Position numbers and translations under genes: made by a program. This document shows positions 12,301 through 22,498 of a stretch of 64,000 bases of DNA, in pieces. The notes below the pieces were generated by a model. It saw nothing but the letters and a program-made list of their open reading frames with translations, searched no databases and was not told the origin of the DNA. Where the stretch lies: the NCBI GenBank assembly GCA_036346355.1, contig CM070578.1, forward strand, positions 10,430,501-10,494,500, written 5' to 3'. The first letter of the stretch is position 1. The number at the start of each line of letters is the position of its first letter. Source of the stretch: Rhipidocladum racemiflorum. Its lineage: Eukaryota; Streptophyta; Magnoliopsida; Poales; Poaceae.

Positions 12301-13318
12301 AAATTATCAAATTGCCAACATAGTTAAACCAATATAAATCTCCAATGTGATTTGCTGTGGAAGTTTTAGTGTTAGTCTAATGAGTTTGGAATTCCAGAGA
12401 CCAACACTCAATGGCAGTTAATTAATCGCCGTTGTAAAAATCCTATTGTTTTATGCATGTTCCGTCAAAATTGTAAGGCCAGTGCTTATAGGCATTCCCT
12501 ATTTATGACAAACAAACACACTTACTGCATGTTCAAAAGCCAGATTAAGCCAAACATATAACACTGTTATTGGAAGCAAATTCGACATCTAACATGGGCC
12601 AAGACCTTAACTTTAAATTCATGTGCAGGGGAATCTTATGAAGCATGGGGCACAAATTTTCCTCTAGGATAACTAAAACTCCTCATTTAAATTTCAGTGC
12701 CTAATTTACAAATCGAAATATGCTACTATGTCGGAATCTGCGCATGCATCATTAACTGGAAGTTGTTTCGATGGCATTTTCGCTTGAAACCATAAAAAGC
12801 TCAACATGTTGTGCATGTGATGCACAAGAGCTGGAAGTCCTATCGTTTCATCATTTGCATCCATACTTTCAATATAATCGATACTCCCATGTTCTCATAT
12901 TGCCACTGTCTGCGGACTGCAGCTTTACGCAAATAAACGGTAAATCCGACGAAGCGCCCCCACACATGCGCATTACGCGCTTCTAAGAACTAATGCAATG
13001 CAATCATAAAAACGTTAATTAGAACGTAAAACGCGAGGCCAGGCCAGGCCAGGCCAACCATCGAAACCAGAAGCCGGAGGATCAAAAGGCGGCAGCACAT
13101 GCGCGACCAGATCCGAGAAATCGTAAGGGTTTAAGCCCAGCCCGTACGCCGGTAGTAGCAGGTTGGTGGTTGGAAGAGTAGGTAAGATTGATCCGGACCT
13201 TGCGGGTGGAGGTGGCCGGCGAGCCGGGCCGCGGCGGCGATTTGACGGGGTCCTCGGGGTCAACGGCCTCCGGCGCCTGGCCGAGAGGCACGGGCGCGTA
13301 CTCCTTCTCCTCCGGCAT
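6336..13318 (-). CDS. Protein LIKE COV (DUF502 membrane protein), 7 exons
   Basis: Member of the CONTINUOUS VASCULAR RING / LIKE COV family. These are membrane proteins linked in Arabidopsis to vascular patterning and trafficking. Exons in reading order on the minus strand: 13199-13318, 11782-11834, 11576-11685, 11079-11246, 10558-10655, 7405-7531, 6336-6442. They total 783 nt, or 260 aa, the usual family size, and all junctions are GT-AG and in phase. Two hydrophobic segments are visible: LFPVAVTFFITWWFIQFVDG in exon 3 and FFTSLIFILLVGIFVSSWVG in exon 4. The family motifs MPFVRHIYSASKQVS and CSVYVPTNHLYIGD are intact. The N-terminus is acidic and proline-rich (VDPEDPVKSPPRPGSP), typical of LIKE COV proteins. 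Introns hold several mobile elements, yet the reading frame is undamaged. Which COV paralogue it is cannot be settled here, although LIKE COV 2 fits the neighbourhood. Confidence 0.94.
6763..7311 (+). mobile_element. Miniature LTR (TRIM-like) retroelement in LIKE-COV intron 6
   Basis: Complete 549-bp element with a perfect 5-bp target duplication GCTAT at 6758-6762 and 7312-7316. The left terminal repeat is 6763-6872 (TG...CA). It is followed by a TGGTAT primer-binding-like start and about two extra tandem copies of the LTR tail (ATTGAATACAACAAGTG). A polypurine tract TGTGGGGGG at 7161-7169 precedes the right terminal repeat, which ends at 7311. It has no coding capacity. The interior words CGTCGATTCGGCTCC and the LTR tail show that it belongs with the 1.6-kb element at 20878-22498. 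It lies antisense to the host gene. Confidence 0.75.
7994..8368 (+). mobile_element. TRIM retroelement with 115-bp terminal repeats
   Basis: Two near-identical 115-bp direct repeats (7994-8108 and 8254-8368) start TGTTAGAATA and flank a 145-bp interior. The interior begins with TGGTATCAGAGC at 8111, the standard initiator-tRNA-Met primer-binding site. It ends with a purine run GTGAAGGGGGGA before the second repeat. There is no coding sequence, as expected for a terminal-repeat retrotransposon in miniature. The left target site is CTGAT (7989-7993). Its partner is not on the right flank but after the adjoining Copia element. Confidence 0.85.
8371..10287 (+). mobile_element. Nonautonomous gag-only Copia element, 512-bp LTRs
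   Basis: LTRs at 8371-8882 and 9776-10287 are both 512 bp and start TGTTAGCATTAATC; about nine differences are visible by eye. The primer-binding site TGGTATCAGAGC lies at 8885. A purine tract GATTAGGGGGAAATT precedes the second LTR. The interior is only about 0.9 kb and encodes a gag remnant with no protease, integrase or reverse transcriptase. It lies within LIKE-COV intron 5, antisense to the gene. CTGAT follows the element at 10288-10292. Confidence 0.88.
8902..9735 (+). pseudogene. Copia gag remnant with broken zinc knuckle
   Basis: The gag reading frame runs from 8902 (or the ATG at 8935) to a stop at 9553-9555. It shows the Copia gag pattern: STNYTAWAIKVEAIHDAQG, then TAKELWDSLKIRF and later KKLLDTVPDRLYPVV. 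In the same frame beyond the stop lies a CCHC zinc knuckle starting KCYNCG (from about 9618), itself cut by a second stop at 9643-9645 and followed by HFAREC. The capsid-like part is intact, but the nucleocapsid is separated by two in-frame stops. Confidence 0.8.
11384..11764. repeat. Perfect 56-bp direct repeat on either side of LIKE-COV exon 3
   Basis: Positions 11384-11439 (intron 3) and 11709-11764 (intron 2) are identical over 56 bp, beginning CACAAATAGGATATTAGG. Intron 2 is only 96 nt long (11686-11781), so the repeat makes up most of it. The repeats enclose exon 3 (11576-11685). Confidence 0.9.
12031..12276. mobile_element. Stowaway MITE in LIKE-COV intron 1
   Basis: Starts TA-CTCCCTCCG and ends with the inverse CGGAGGAAG-TA. 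These are the Stowaway terminal repeat and TA target duplication. About 246 bp, noncoding. Confidence 0.75.
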
Positions 13319-14606
13319 TGTCGGGGCCGTGGACCTTCCCGAAGCCTCCGGAAGCTTCTCGCCGCGGGCGAAGCGGGTAGGCAGGAGCAGGAAAGCGAGG
13401 TACCTCGCTGGCTGGTAGCGGCAGCAGGAAAAGGGGGGCAGTTGGTGGCGGAGTTCGGAAGGGAAACAACGCCGTATGAAGTGACCGAACTGCCCCCCGT
13501 TCCCGTGCTGTGTCTGTGGGCCCCCGGCGACCCGAGCCTTTGTGGGGGCCCATATACCACTGGCACGAAGGGAAGCGCTTGGACCCGAGCGTTGGTTGGT
13601 GGTGTACTGGTGTTACGTGGGCGGGAAGGAAAGGGGGGAGGCGTAGCGGGCGGCGGACGTTACGAGCTGCGGGCGGCGTCACGTCCAGTCCAGGTCGAAG
13701 CCATCGCTCGGTTCGCCCGTGGTTTTATCCGCCGCACGCCGGCTGGGAGTGGGAGGCGGCTGCTTCGAGAAGAGGCTGCCATGAATAGACCGGAGGATGC
13801 TGCTTCGAGAAGAGGCTGCCATGAATAGACCGGAGGATGCTGCTTCGTGTACGGTTTTACCGTTTACGCTGACCATTTTGACGTCTGGCCATTTGCTTTT
13901 GGAATTCGGGCGGCTTTGCTTATGTATACGCCTTGGCCAGATACCTTGACGGTGCGTACACCGTCTCACGGGTCACCATCCGTGAGAGAGCGAATAGGTA
14001 CAGGGATTTATACATGTTCAAACGCTAAAGTAAATGTTTTAATTACTTCTGTCACGCGTGCCTCGCGGGAAGTTGAGGGTATCTTTTTATCGGGTTACCC
14101 AAGGGGCAAACTAGTTTGTACGCGATTTGTAGTCCACGAGAGTTATAAGTGAGCATTACAATGAGTTTTATACCTATTAGGTCTTGTATATAAAAATTAC
14201 CCTATCCTAGTGGGGTGCTTTAAGTGTGGACATTCTCATCATTCCCGGGAAGTGGCAGTGTAACCCACGTCATTGCTCCCTTAGGGTAGACCTCTAACTC
14301 CGAGGTCCCATGGGGGCCCGAGGCTTGGGCCAACCTCGTGGGGACCAAAGGACTTGGCGGTCCAACTCATCGATTGACATCGAGTGAGACGAGGCGCCCC
14401 TCTATCGTGCTAACCCACACATTCTTATCCCATACCCAAACTAACATCAACTCCCAAGTCCCATCCATCCTCTTCCTCTATCGCAGCTCTCCAATTGCCT
14501 CCACTGATCCTCCTCTCCTTTCTCTGCTCTTCAGAGCTAGCCATCAAAGCCACGATCTTCCTCTCTATCTCTCTCTTCACCTATCTTAACCGGTGAAGAG
14601 ATGACA
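13319..14606. promoter_or_regulatory. LIKE-COV upstream region with a 40-bp tandem duplication
   Basis: GC-rich sequence from 13319 to about 13760 is the likely 5' UTR and promoter of LIKE-COV; several long ORFs there are composition artefacts. A perfect 40-bp tandem duplication lies at 13761-13800 and 13801-13840 (TGCTTCGAGAAGAGGCTGCC...). From 13841 to 14606 I see only unremarkable intergenic sequence. Confidence 0.5.
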
Positions 14607-17103
14607 CGGTGTTGCCCTATCTTCACGACATGGGACCAATGATAACTTGCACAATCACTTGATGAATACTAGTTGATTCCTCGCTGCCAAATGCAATGAG
14701 TTTGCGACTCTTTGATTCACCAAGATATCACGTGTGTTGTACTTCACGAGACCACCAAGTGTATTACTATTGATCTCTCAATTCCTAGTGAAAAGACAGA
14801 ACGATCTTTGAAAGAAGCAACACCAATTCTCCACTCTATTGTGTATACAATATTAATGAGGAAGAATAGTCGTATACGCTGTATATTATCAATTGTGATC
14901 TTCCTTTACGAAGGAGAACAATACAGATATATAAAAAGAGTCATGGTGGGCGTGCAACATGGCCTAGGGTAGATCCCACCCACATGGACTCTATCTCCAA
15001 GTACCAGCTTCCAGATTAGCCGAATTAGATTAGGAATTTGAGTTAGAGATAGAGTCCAGGTGGGTGGGATCTACCTTTGTGAAGGATCAAGAATAACCGA
15101 CTAGAAGGGGTGAATAAGATGTTTTAAAAGTCTTTGGCTCTAATTTGCAATAATTAGATATCTAATGCAAGAATTAAGAATTTAACAATTAAGGTCTAAA
15201 TCGTCTAGGCCTCACTAAAGTGCACCAACAAGATAAGTCTAAATAATTCAACAATCGTAGAGAGAATATTAAAGCCAAATACATTAGGAAAGCAAATTGC
15301 ACAAATTTAAATACCATAGAGCAAACCACAATGGATGGATACAAGAATTTATCTCGTGGCCTTGGAGACTTGCCGATCTCCCTTAATCCACGTTGAGGAA
15401 GCTTGAAAAACTCAATGTAGGCGAGCTCCGGCCTTCACAATCCACCAAGCCTCCTCACAAACTTCTTTAAGAAGATCACTAGCTCTCCCGCCTATAAGCC
15501 GTATAAGAGGCGGCAACCTCCAAGAGAATAGAGCGATGATGCTTTCTTGAGGTTGATTCAAGTGCCTAATTGGCTCAAACTAAAAATATGCACTTGAATG
15601 CTCCTAACACCCTCAAAATGTGAATTCATTGCACAAAGAAAGAGATGAGATTACTAGAACTCACAATGTATTCAACGAGTGTCCAAGAAGATCCCTTGAT
15701 GCAGGTGTGGAGGTATTTATAGTTTCCACCCGTAATTCCATCTATTGGAATCTAATATCATAAAAAAATTCTGGAATCCCGGTACTACCGGCGTGCAAAA
15801 CCCAGTAGTACCGAACCCTATCCAACGATCGGATTAACGCATTAAATGTGGCACTAATAGCCGTTAAATGAGGTTCGACACTACTGGCACAAAAAGTGCG
15901 GTGGTGCCAACTTTTGACTCTCGATCGGCTCAGGAAAATATCTTCTCTGCAAAAGAAGTACTAGTACATAATTTGTGGTACCGTCGGGATCTGATAGTAC
16001 CCTCTTTTTCACAGAAAATAGATAAAATACCCTATACTACAAAACAAGTACCAGAGCTACAACTCGGTATTGCCAAACTCTGGCAGTACCGCAGTTAACA
16101 CATCGGTATCTCCAACCCCAGCAAGAATGCATGATGGAGGCTTCTGTAAAACGAGTATCGCTTTCAAATATGGTACTACCGCACTTGCGGTAGTACTGCC
16201 TTTAACATTGACAGCGCCGACCTAGAGAAGAAGACATTGTTCAAAAGGATTTCTCTCTGGCAAAAGACTATTGATAGCTAAAATTCGGCACTACCGCCCT
16301 TGCAGTAGTACCGCCTGTAGCATTGCGGTAGTGCCGACAAAACTAAATTTGCATGAAAATGTTTGGAGAAGCATGTTCAAATGCAACTAAGGAATTATTC
16401 AAAGATGAGTTTGAGCCAATTGACCTTAAGCATACTCAAGCTACTAGACATCACTTCCTCTTGTTAGTACAGTACCTATTCTAGCAATCTGATCTTTTAC
16501 TTCTAACTCCGAGATTGGTAGAACTACATAAAAGGTCCTTAACACAATTGTACTTTGACTTCGAGATTTTAGCCTTCTTTACGTGACTTTTTACCACACA
16601 AGTTTTTCTTTTTCATGTGCCGAAATAAAGACCAACATATTCTCACAAACTTAAGAGAAATTGTTAGTATTTTAAGACGATAGTTATTAATTACCAGAAC
16701 CCAAAAATATTAGGAACCTAGATGCTTCACCTTGGCCAGCCCTAGGCCATGTTGCATGCCCCTGTGTGTCTCTTTTATATATTTGTATTGTTCTCTTTTG
16801 TAAAGGAATACCACAATTGATAATATACAATGCATACGCTTATTCGTCCTCATTAATATTATATGCACAATAGAGCAGGGAATTAGTGCTTCTTTCAAAG
16901 ATCATTATGCTTTTTCACTGAGAATAGTTGAGATATCGATAGTAATACACTTGGTGGTCTCGTGAAGTACAACATGTGTGAGATCTTGGTGAATCAAAGA
17001 GTTGCAAGCCCATTGCATCTGGCAACGAGAGATCAACTAGTGTTCATTAAGTGGTTACACAAGTTATCGCTAATCCTACATCGTGAAGATCGGGCAACCC
17101 CGT
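14607..17103. repeat. Large inverted repeat with ~364-bp arms
   Basis: The left arm (14607-14970) and right arm (16740-17103) are diverged inverted copies. Landmarks such as CTTCACGAGACCACCAAGTG and TTGATTCACCAAGAT appear on opposite strands. Just inside the left arm, a 29-bp inverted pair (14969-14997 and 15046-15074, ending GGTGGGATCTAC) can form a hairpin with a 48-nt loop. The arms may be two opposed remnants of one LTR or a foldback element. No ORF of note. Confidence 0.7.
15078..16640. repeat. GGGTGAATA-family repeat, copy 1 (GGTACTACCG words)
   Basis: Begins near ACTAGAAGGGGTGAATAAG and is noncoding. It has a landmark TATTTATAG near 15715 and CGTTGAGGAAGCTTG near 15393. From about 15775 to 16340 it carries paired inverted words related to GGTACTACCG or GGTAGTACCG at irregular spacing. 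It shares its start and layout with the repeats at 43.7 and 60.8 kb. Boundaries are approximate and the class is unknown. Confidence 0.5.
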
Positions 17104-17310
17104 ACCAAGAGAGGTCAACATGGCGGCACATAGGGCAACAACAGAGGAGTCGAGTTGGCTAAAGGATGAGAGAATGATTAGATGATCACATGATCAACAT
17201 CAACAAAGTAAAAGAACCATTACAATGCAGTGGTGCACCCTTCTTTGGTTTCCTGCACGCATGAATGTTGGACAACACCTTATCATCCTAATTACAGTAA
17301 AAAAAATTTT

Positions 17311-17554
17311 AGAGCAAGTACAATAAAATTACCCTAGTTTACTATTAGCTTATACACACTAGTTTTGTTCTATACAAAGAGTAAGAAAAGATGAGAGAGA
17401 AGGGAGATGGCTCTTATTTAGTAGCCAATTTGCACAGGGATATAAGTGGATATTTATATGCAAGAGAGAAGAGGTAGTTATTGCACAACATCTAGAGATA
17501 ATATTTAGAAACAATTATTGTAAAAATTCGTTTTTACTCTATTATTGTTGCTCT
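17311..17554. mobile_element. MITE-like repeat downstream of the ERF gene
   Basis: Starts GAGCAAGTACAATAA and ends with the rough inverse TTATTGTTGCTC. A relative lies at 50497-51050 (shared AGTTATTGCACAACATCTA). Noncoding, possibly hAT-like. Confidence 0.5.
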
Positions 17555-17603
17555 TTGAGAGAGAGAGAGAAAACAACTACTGATTCTGGAGAAAAAAAAA
17601 ACT

Positions 17604-20095
17604 CTATTGAGGACGACGAGGTGGTGGTGGATACTGGCTCGAGCCAGACCAAGAACCCGTAGTCGCCGGATAAGTCCACGCACTCTGGGGCCAGGTCCAC
17701 TGCGCCGCCTCGTCGTGCTCCGCACCCGTGCCGTAACCGGAAGCAGAGGAAGAAGAGGATGGCGTGGAGGCCACAGTAACAGAGGAGGCGGGAAAAGAGT
17801 AGGACCCCAAAGAACTACTCATGGCGCCACCGCCATAGTACATAGGAAAACCGCCGTGACTGCCGCCGCCGTCACCTCCCCCAGGCAGAAGCATCTGGTA
17901 CCGCAAGTAGTCCGAGACGGCGCTTGCCGGGTACGCCGTCGAAGCCATTGTTTGAGAGGCCACCGGCGTCGCGCTTGCGGTGGCAGTGGCGGCCAGCCTA
18001 GTGAGGCGCGCGTCCTCGGGGAAGTTGAGCTTGGCGCGGCATCCGCGGAACCGTAGCGCGGCCTCGTCATAGGCGCGCGCCGCGGCCTCAGCGGTCTCGA
18101 ACGTGCCGAGCCAGACGCGGGTGGCCTTGTGCGGGTCCCGGATCTCCGCCGCCCACTTGCCCCACGGCCTCTGCCGCACGCCGCGGTACCTCCGGCCAGC
18201 AGGCGAGCCACCGCCGCCGCCCTGCTCCGCGGTCACCTCGGCTGTGTGCGTGGGCGAGTGCTCGTCCATGGTCGCTCCCTGCGCGTCCAAGCTATGCCCT
18301 TCTCCTGCGGACAACGAGCAAGGTGATAAGCGCGAAGCACAAGCTAGTACGTCACATTTGACTTCTCCATCGATCGTTTCGAGCTACGCTACACAGCTAC
18401 GTACGTACGCATTTTTGTTCCCTTGGGCTAAAGACGTGTCTTATCTCTAACGGCCAGCTGCAAGCACGTATACACTAGCCTCTAGCAATGTACATTGCGT
18501 TCCTACCGTACGTACTGTCATGGGAAAGTTGGTATTTTTGTTGTGTTGCACGAGTGCATGCAGCAAACACGTATAGTGGAATAGTTTGGTCGGAGTTGGA
18601 AGTCATGGAAGATTTGTGTGCAGCAACGAGGCTAGAAATTTTTTAATATAGGTATATATTTTATATACATAATTATATAGGGTTGTATAATAGTTTCACA
18701 GCATCATAAATCCGGCACATATATTCAAAATTTTCTAAAAGTACAATACAAATAGTACTATGGTCTTACAAATCTCAAACCATCCAAATCGTAATTAATT
18801 CAATCCACAAATTTAATCCACTGCAGAGATGATATCATGATGTTTTTCAAACTTTCAAACTAGCAGGGGGTGTGTAAAATGACAACTATTTGTGATCGGA
18901 GAGAGTAGTTGTAGCCCCTACTAGTTGCATGCTCAAATACTCCCTCCGGTTTGGTAATATCTGTCGTTTTGGATATCGACACGGTCTTCAAAACACAACT
19001 TTGACCGCTAATTTTTATTATAATATATTTATAAAACCCAATAAAATTATAATATTATGAAAGTACTTCTCGAGACAAGTCTACACATATAATTTTCATG
19101 TATCCAATTTAAATATTTAAATATATATCGATATTCAAAGTTTCGGGAGTTTGACCATCACTATGTCCAAAACGACAGATATTACCAAACTGGAGTGAGT
19201 ACCAGCAATTGGTTTGGCTTCAGCTCAGTCAAATTAACACTTCCGATGTTGGATATTGGTTGTGGTGTTTCGTTTAAGTAGGTAAACAGTGGTATTTTTC
19301 CTGAATTTCGGCGGGCCCATGCAAGTAAATGGAAACTGGAATGAGAAGAGGCCAACTTTGATATTGGTTGCTCTGTTTAAACGAAGAAATTTTGGGAAAG
19401 TAATCCTAGATCAAGAACGTTAGCTGCGTGAAATGCATGATTAGTTCTGACGTAGCACTGCCCTTGTTGCAAAGCAAAGTATTCATCGAAACGGTACTAT
19501 ATCAACATTTTCGAGAACACAGCACTACATTAACACCAACCTCTAAATCCTGCATGACTAAGACATGCTAAACACTAATTAACATTAAGATCGGAAAGAT
19601 ACTTCACCGAAAGTATAATTTGAAAAGGAAAGTGTTAAATTTGAACGCGTGACGCAGAGCTGTTCGGCTGTTTAGCTTGTGTCCTGCAAACATTCTCAAA
19701 GAAGAAAGTACTAATTAATAATCCTTACCTGCTGCGAACTCCGTTCTCGGCGCGACAGAATAGCTCCCCTGGGCATGCACGTAGCCGTGGGGCATTGCCA
19801 GATCCTCCCGGCCGGCCCACTGCCCGCCGCCGCCGGACAGCGCGATAAGCCACGCCGACGGCGCCCACCGGTCGTCGTCGCCCGCCACGACCCTCGTCAG
19901 GGCCGACACCATCGTGGACATCTCCTGAGCCTGGTACCGCCCGGACAACACCGAGCCGCCCTCCGCTGCGACGGCCTCGACCTCTCCATCATCGTCCTCA
20001 TCCCTCGCCGGCCGGCCTTCGCCGCCGCCGCCCCGACGTCGGTCCGCCATCTCGTACCGCGCGCGCGCGACTGTCGCCAATGCCGCCGCTCGCAT
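17604..20095 (-). CDS. AP2/ERF transcription factor, group X (RAP2.6/ABR1-like)
   Basis: Nuclear DNA-binding factor; ERF proteins bind GCC-box or related promoter elements, and group X members are stress, wound and ABA responsive. Two exons on the minus strand: 19729-20095 and 17604-18304, phase-matched across a GT-AG intron of 1424 nt; 1068 nt, or 355 aa. A second in-frame ATG at 20050 would give 340 aa, and I cannot choose between them. Exon 1 carries the group X motif AQEMSTMVSALTRVVAG. Exon 2 has one AP2 domain (about residues 161-217), starting YRGVRQRPWGKWAAEIRD. It has the Ala and Asp residues typical of the ERF rather than DREB branch, and ends in KLNFPE. The C-terminus is rich in Ser, Gly and Pro. 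Exon 2 alone could be mistaken for an intronless gene starting MSAGEGH, but those first codons are really the intron end. Confidence 0.9.
18938..19201. mobile_element. Stowaway MITE in the ERF intron
   Basis: TA-flanked element with long inverted ends. CTCCCTCCGGTTTGGTAATA on the left matches the complement of TATTACCAAACTGGAGTGAG on the right, and the match extends through CTGTCGTTTTGGA. Noncoding. Confidence 0.85.
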
Positions 20096-20404
20096 GCAGC
20101 AACTGTAGCACGTACGTGCAGAGATCTGCCTGGCTAATCTTTCGCACTCTGAAATCTGAAGAGGATGGATCTATCGGGTGGCTAGTTCAAACTTGAAAGC
20201 ACTGCCTTCGATCCATTCTTTGCACGAGGTAGATCATTTAACAGCTACATATATACATAATACAGATGAACCGATGACTCGATACGAGGCAAAGAAAGAC
20301 GTGCTTCGTTTACTAAGAGAAGGCTAGCTGGGCGCCGACACAGAAAGGTAGGCTTCATATTTGGACCGAGTCACGCTCTATGGCTGCTCGAAAAGGCAGC
20401 CTCT
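20096..20404 (-). promoter_or_regulatory. ERF 5' UTR and proximal promoter
   Basis: Sequence immediately upstream of the ERF start codon. An AT-rich TATATATAC stretch near 20250 could supply a TATA box on the minus strand. No defined cis element beyond that. Confidence 0.35.
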
Positions 20405-20745
20405 CCACCAGAATTTACATTATCGAACCGAAATTAAAAATAGCCTTCTAATTTTCGGTAAAAATCGAACAGTGACATAAATAATTTGATTTTCGACCGG
20501 TTTACACCGAAAATCGGCACACTCAGTAGAAATTAGAAAAAATTTAACGAAAATTTGTCAATTTTTTCCCTAAATTTTATGACAGATGTCAAGAAACTAT
20601 TAATACTAATTTTAAAAAATTCTTGGATAAATTTTCTTAAATTTTACAATTTTTAAAATTTATATTTGAATTAGACCGGTTTTACTTATCGAGCCGGACC
20701 AATACGATTGAAAATCACGATTTTCATAGATATTTCAAACCCTGC
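20405..20745. repeat. Dispersed AT-rich repeat (copy at 31.4 kb)
   Basis: Noncoding. Shares a series of landmarks with 31410-31800 in the same order: TTTACATTATCGAACCGA, ATCGGCACACT, AAATTTGTCAA, ACTATTAATACTAATTTTA and a TTTCA(A/G)ACCCT end. Class unknown. Confidence 0.6.
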
Positions 20746-20877
20746 TCTTAGCTATGGGATTAGACGCCTGCTTGGCTGCCTAAGTGATGCTCTGGCAAGA
20801 AACTGCATCAAATTTAGTGGCCTAATTAGGTAAACTAGGGGATCAAACATTTACTCTAGCCGCATGTGGATTACAAC

Positions 20878-22498
20878 TGTTATAAATAGGACTTGCATTC
20901 AATATGAGGGCCAATGGCCACAATATATAGAGTACATGAGGGAAAGGAATAACATGACTCTATCTCTAATATAGATACTAGAATAACAAGACTCTATCTC
21001 TAACACCCCCCACAAATGCAAGGCGTATGCAATAGCATTGCATTTGGAAAAGGATGAACTAAAATAAGAAAAATCCAAAGTCATAATCCTGAAGTAGCCG
21101 AGTCGTAGCTTGTAACTCTTGAAAAATCGAGCTGACGACCAACGAAGAACTGAGTCGGTGAAAAAGTTGACGAAGAAACCAAATCGACGAATGGAAGTCG
21201 AAGGTAGGGCCGAGTCGACGAAGAAGAGCCGACGGTAGAGTTGAGTCGACGAAGAAGAACCGACGAAGCCGACAAAACGAGCCGAGCAAAGGTAATAAGA
21301 GTTGACAGAATGAGCCGAGTCGATAAAAGAGCCTAGCGACGATAGAATCAAGATGCTAAAGACTTGGATGGACGCAACGGAAAACTAAAAAAAAATATTA
21401 GGAATAATAGCCGCAACACTAATAAGCAGAGCCGACGGAAGAAACCGATGAGTGTAAGCCGACCAAGAGCCAACCAAAGTCGAAGCCAAGACAGGCCAAT
21501 ACGAGCTTTGAAGACCGAAGAGCGTGAGCCAAAGAGTTAAGCTGGAGCCAAAAGCCGAACAGAGAGTCGGAGAAGCTGAGCCAAACTCAGAAGCTGGAGC
21601 CGGACCAAGGCACATGAATTGAATGTGGTTGAGATCGGATTGAAGTCCGATCGAACCGATCGGTCGCGCAGGAGGCAACGCATTAGGCGGATTGGGAGGC
21701 TCGGCGGCTCGGCGGCCGAGAGGCAGAGGAGGCGGCCGGGACGATGATGAGTAGCTGGCTTGGAGAGGAGGCCGACGGCGCCGCCAACTTCGCCGGGGCG
21801 ATCCGGACGAGGTGGCCGAGCGGGCGGGCGCTGTGGGCCCGGTGGGGCACGGCGAGGTGCTGCAGCAGGCTAGGCTTGCCCTGCAAGGCTGAGCGGTGGA
21901 GCCGCGCCATTGGTGGAGAAAGGCCAGGCGGTCGATGGGGCCCGATACGACAACACTGCCGGTAGCTGCATCTGGAGGTCGTCGGCAGCTTCGTTTTCGG
22001 CTTCAAGCTGGCGGGAAGCAGCGACGGTCAAGCTGGCAGAGGCGACTACCGGTCGCGCGGAGTGGCAGCGGGGCTTCAAGCCGCGCGGCTGACAGCGGCG
22101 GCAGGGCAACCGGCGTCGTCGCGGCAGATGGCGGCAGCGACAGCTGCGTGCTTCATGCAGCGGCAAGCGGCCTGGAGCTCCCACTGTGGTTGCCATGGGG
22201 GGGGGTGAGGCGTCGCGCAATGGCGCTTCGTGGCCGAACGATGGCGGCTTCGGGGCTGTTGACGCGGCCGTGCAGATTGATGCCTGCCCGGGAGAGCAGA
22301 TTGCTTCTCCCGGGCACGGCGGCAGCGGAAAAGAATTGAGGCTAGGGTTTGAACCTATGCTCTAATACCATGTTATGAATAGGACTTGTATTCAATATGA
22401 GGGCCAATGGCCACAATATATAGAGTACATGAGGAAAAAGAATAACAGGACCCTATCTCTAATATAGATACTAGAATAACATGACTCTATCTCCAACA
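20878..22498 (-). mobile_element. Nonautonomous LTR retroelement, 128-bp LTRs, minus orientation
   Basis: Direct repeats at 20878-21005 and 22371-22498 are both 128 bp, start TGTTAT and end AACA, with about eight differences by eye. On the minus strand the primer-binding site TGGTATTAGAGC (complement of 22359-22370) directly follows one LTR. The polypurine tract GCATTTGTGGGGGG abuts the other at about 21006. Flanks ACAAC and ATAAC may be a decayed target duplication. The 1.37-kb interior has an AT-rich half with repeated TCGTCGACTCGGC-like words and a GC-rich half (21680-22340) whose ORFs match no protein I recognise. It is the larger relative of the element at 6763-7311. Confidence 0.85.

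Noticed and set aside
13015..13828. Several long overlapping ORFs on both strands (up to 221 aa)
   Set aside because: They arise from high GC content around LIKE-COV exon 1 and its leader. None shows a domain, and only the exon 1 frame fits the spliced gene.
17607..18450. Plus-strand ORFs of 115-149 aa
   Set aside because: Shadows of the GC-rich ERF exon 2; the AP2 domain is on the minus strand.
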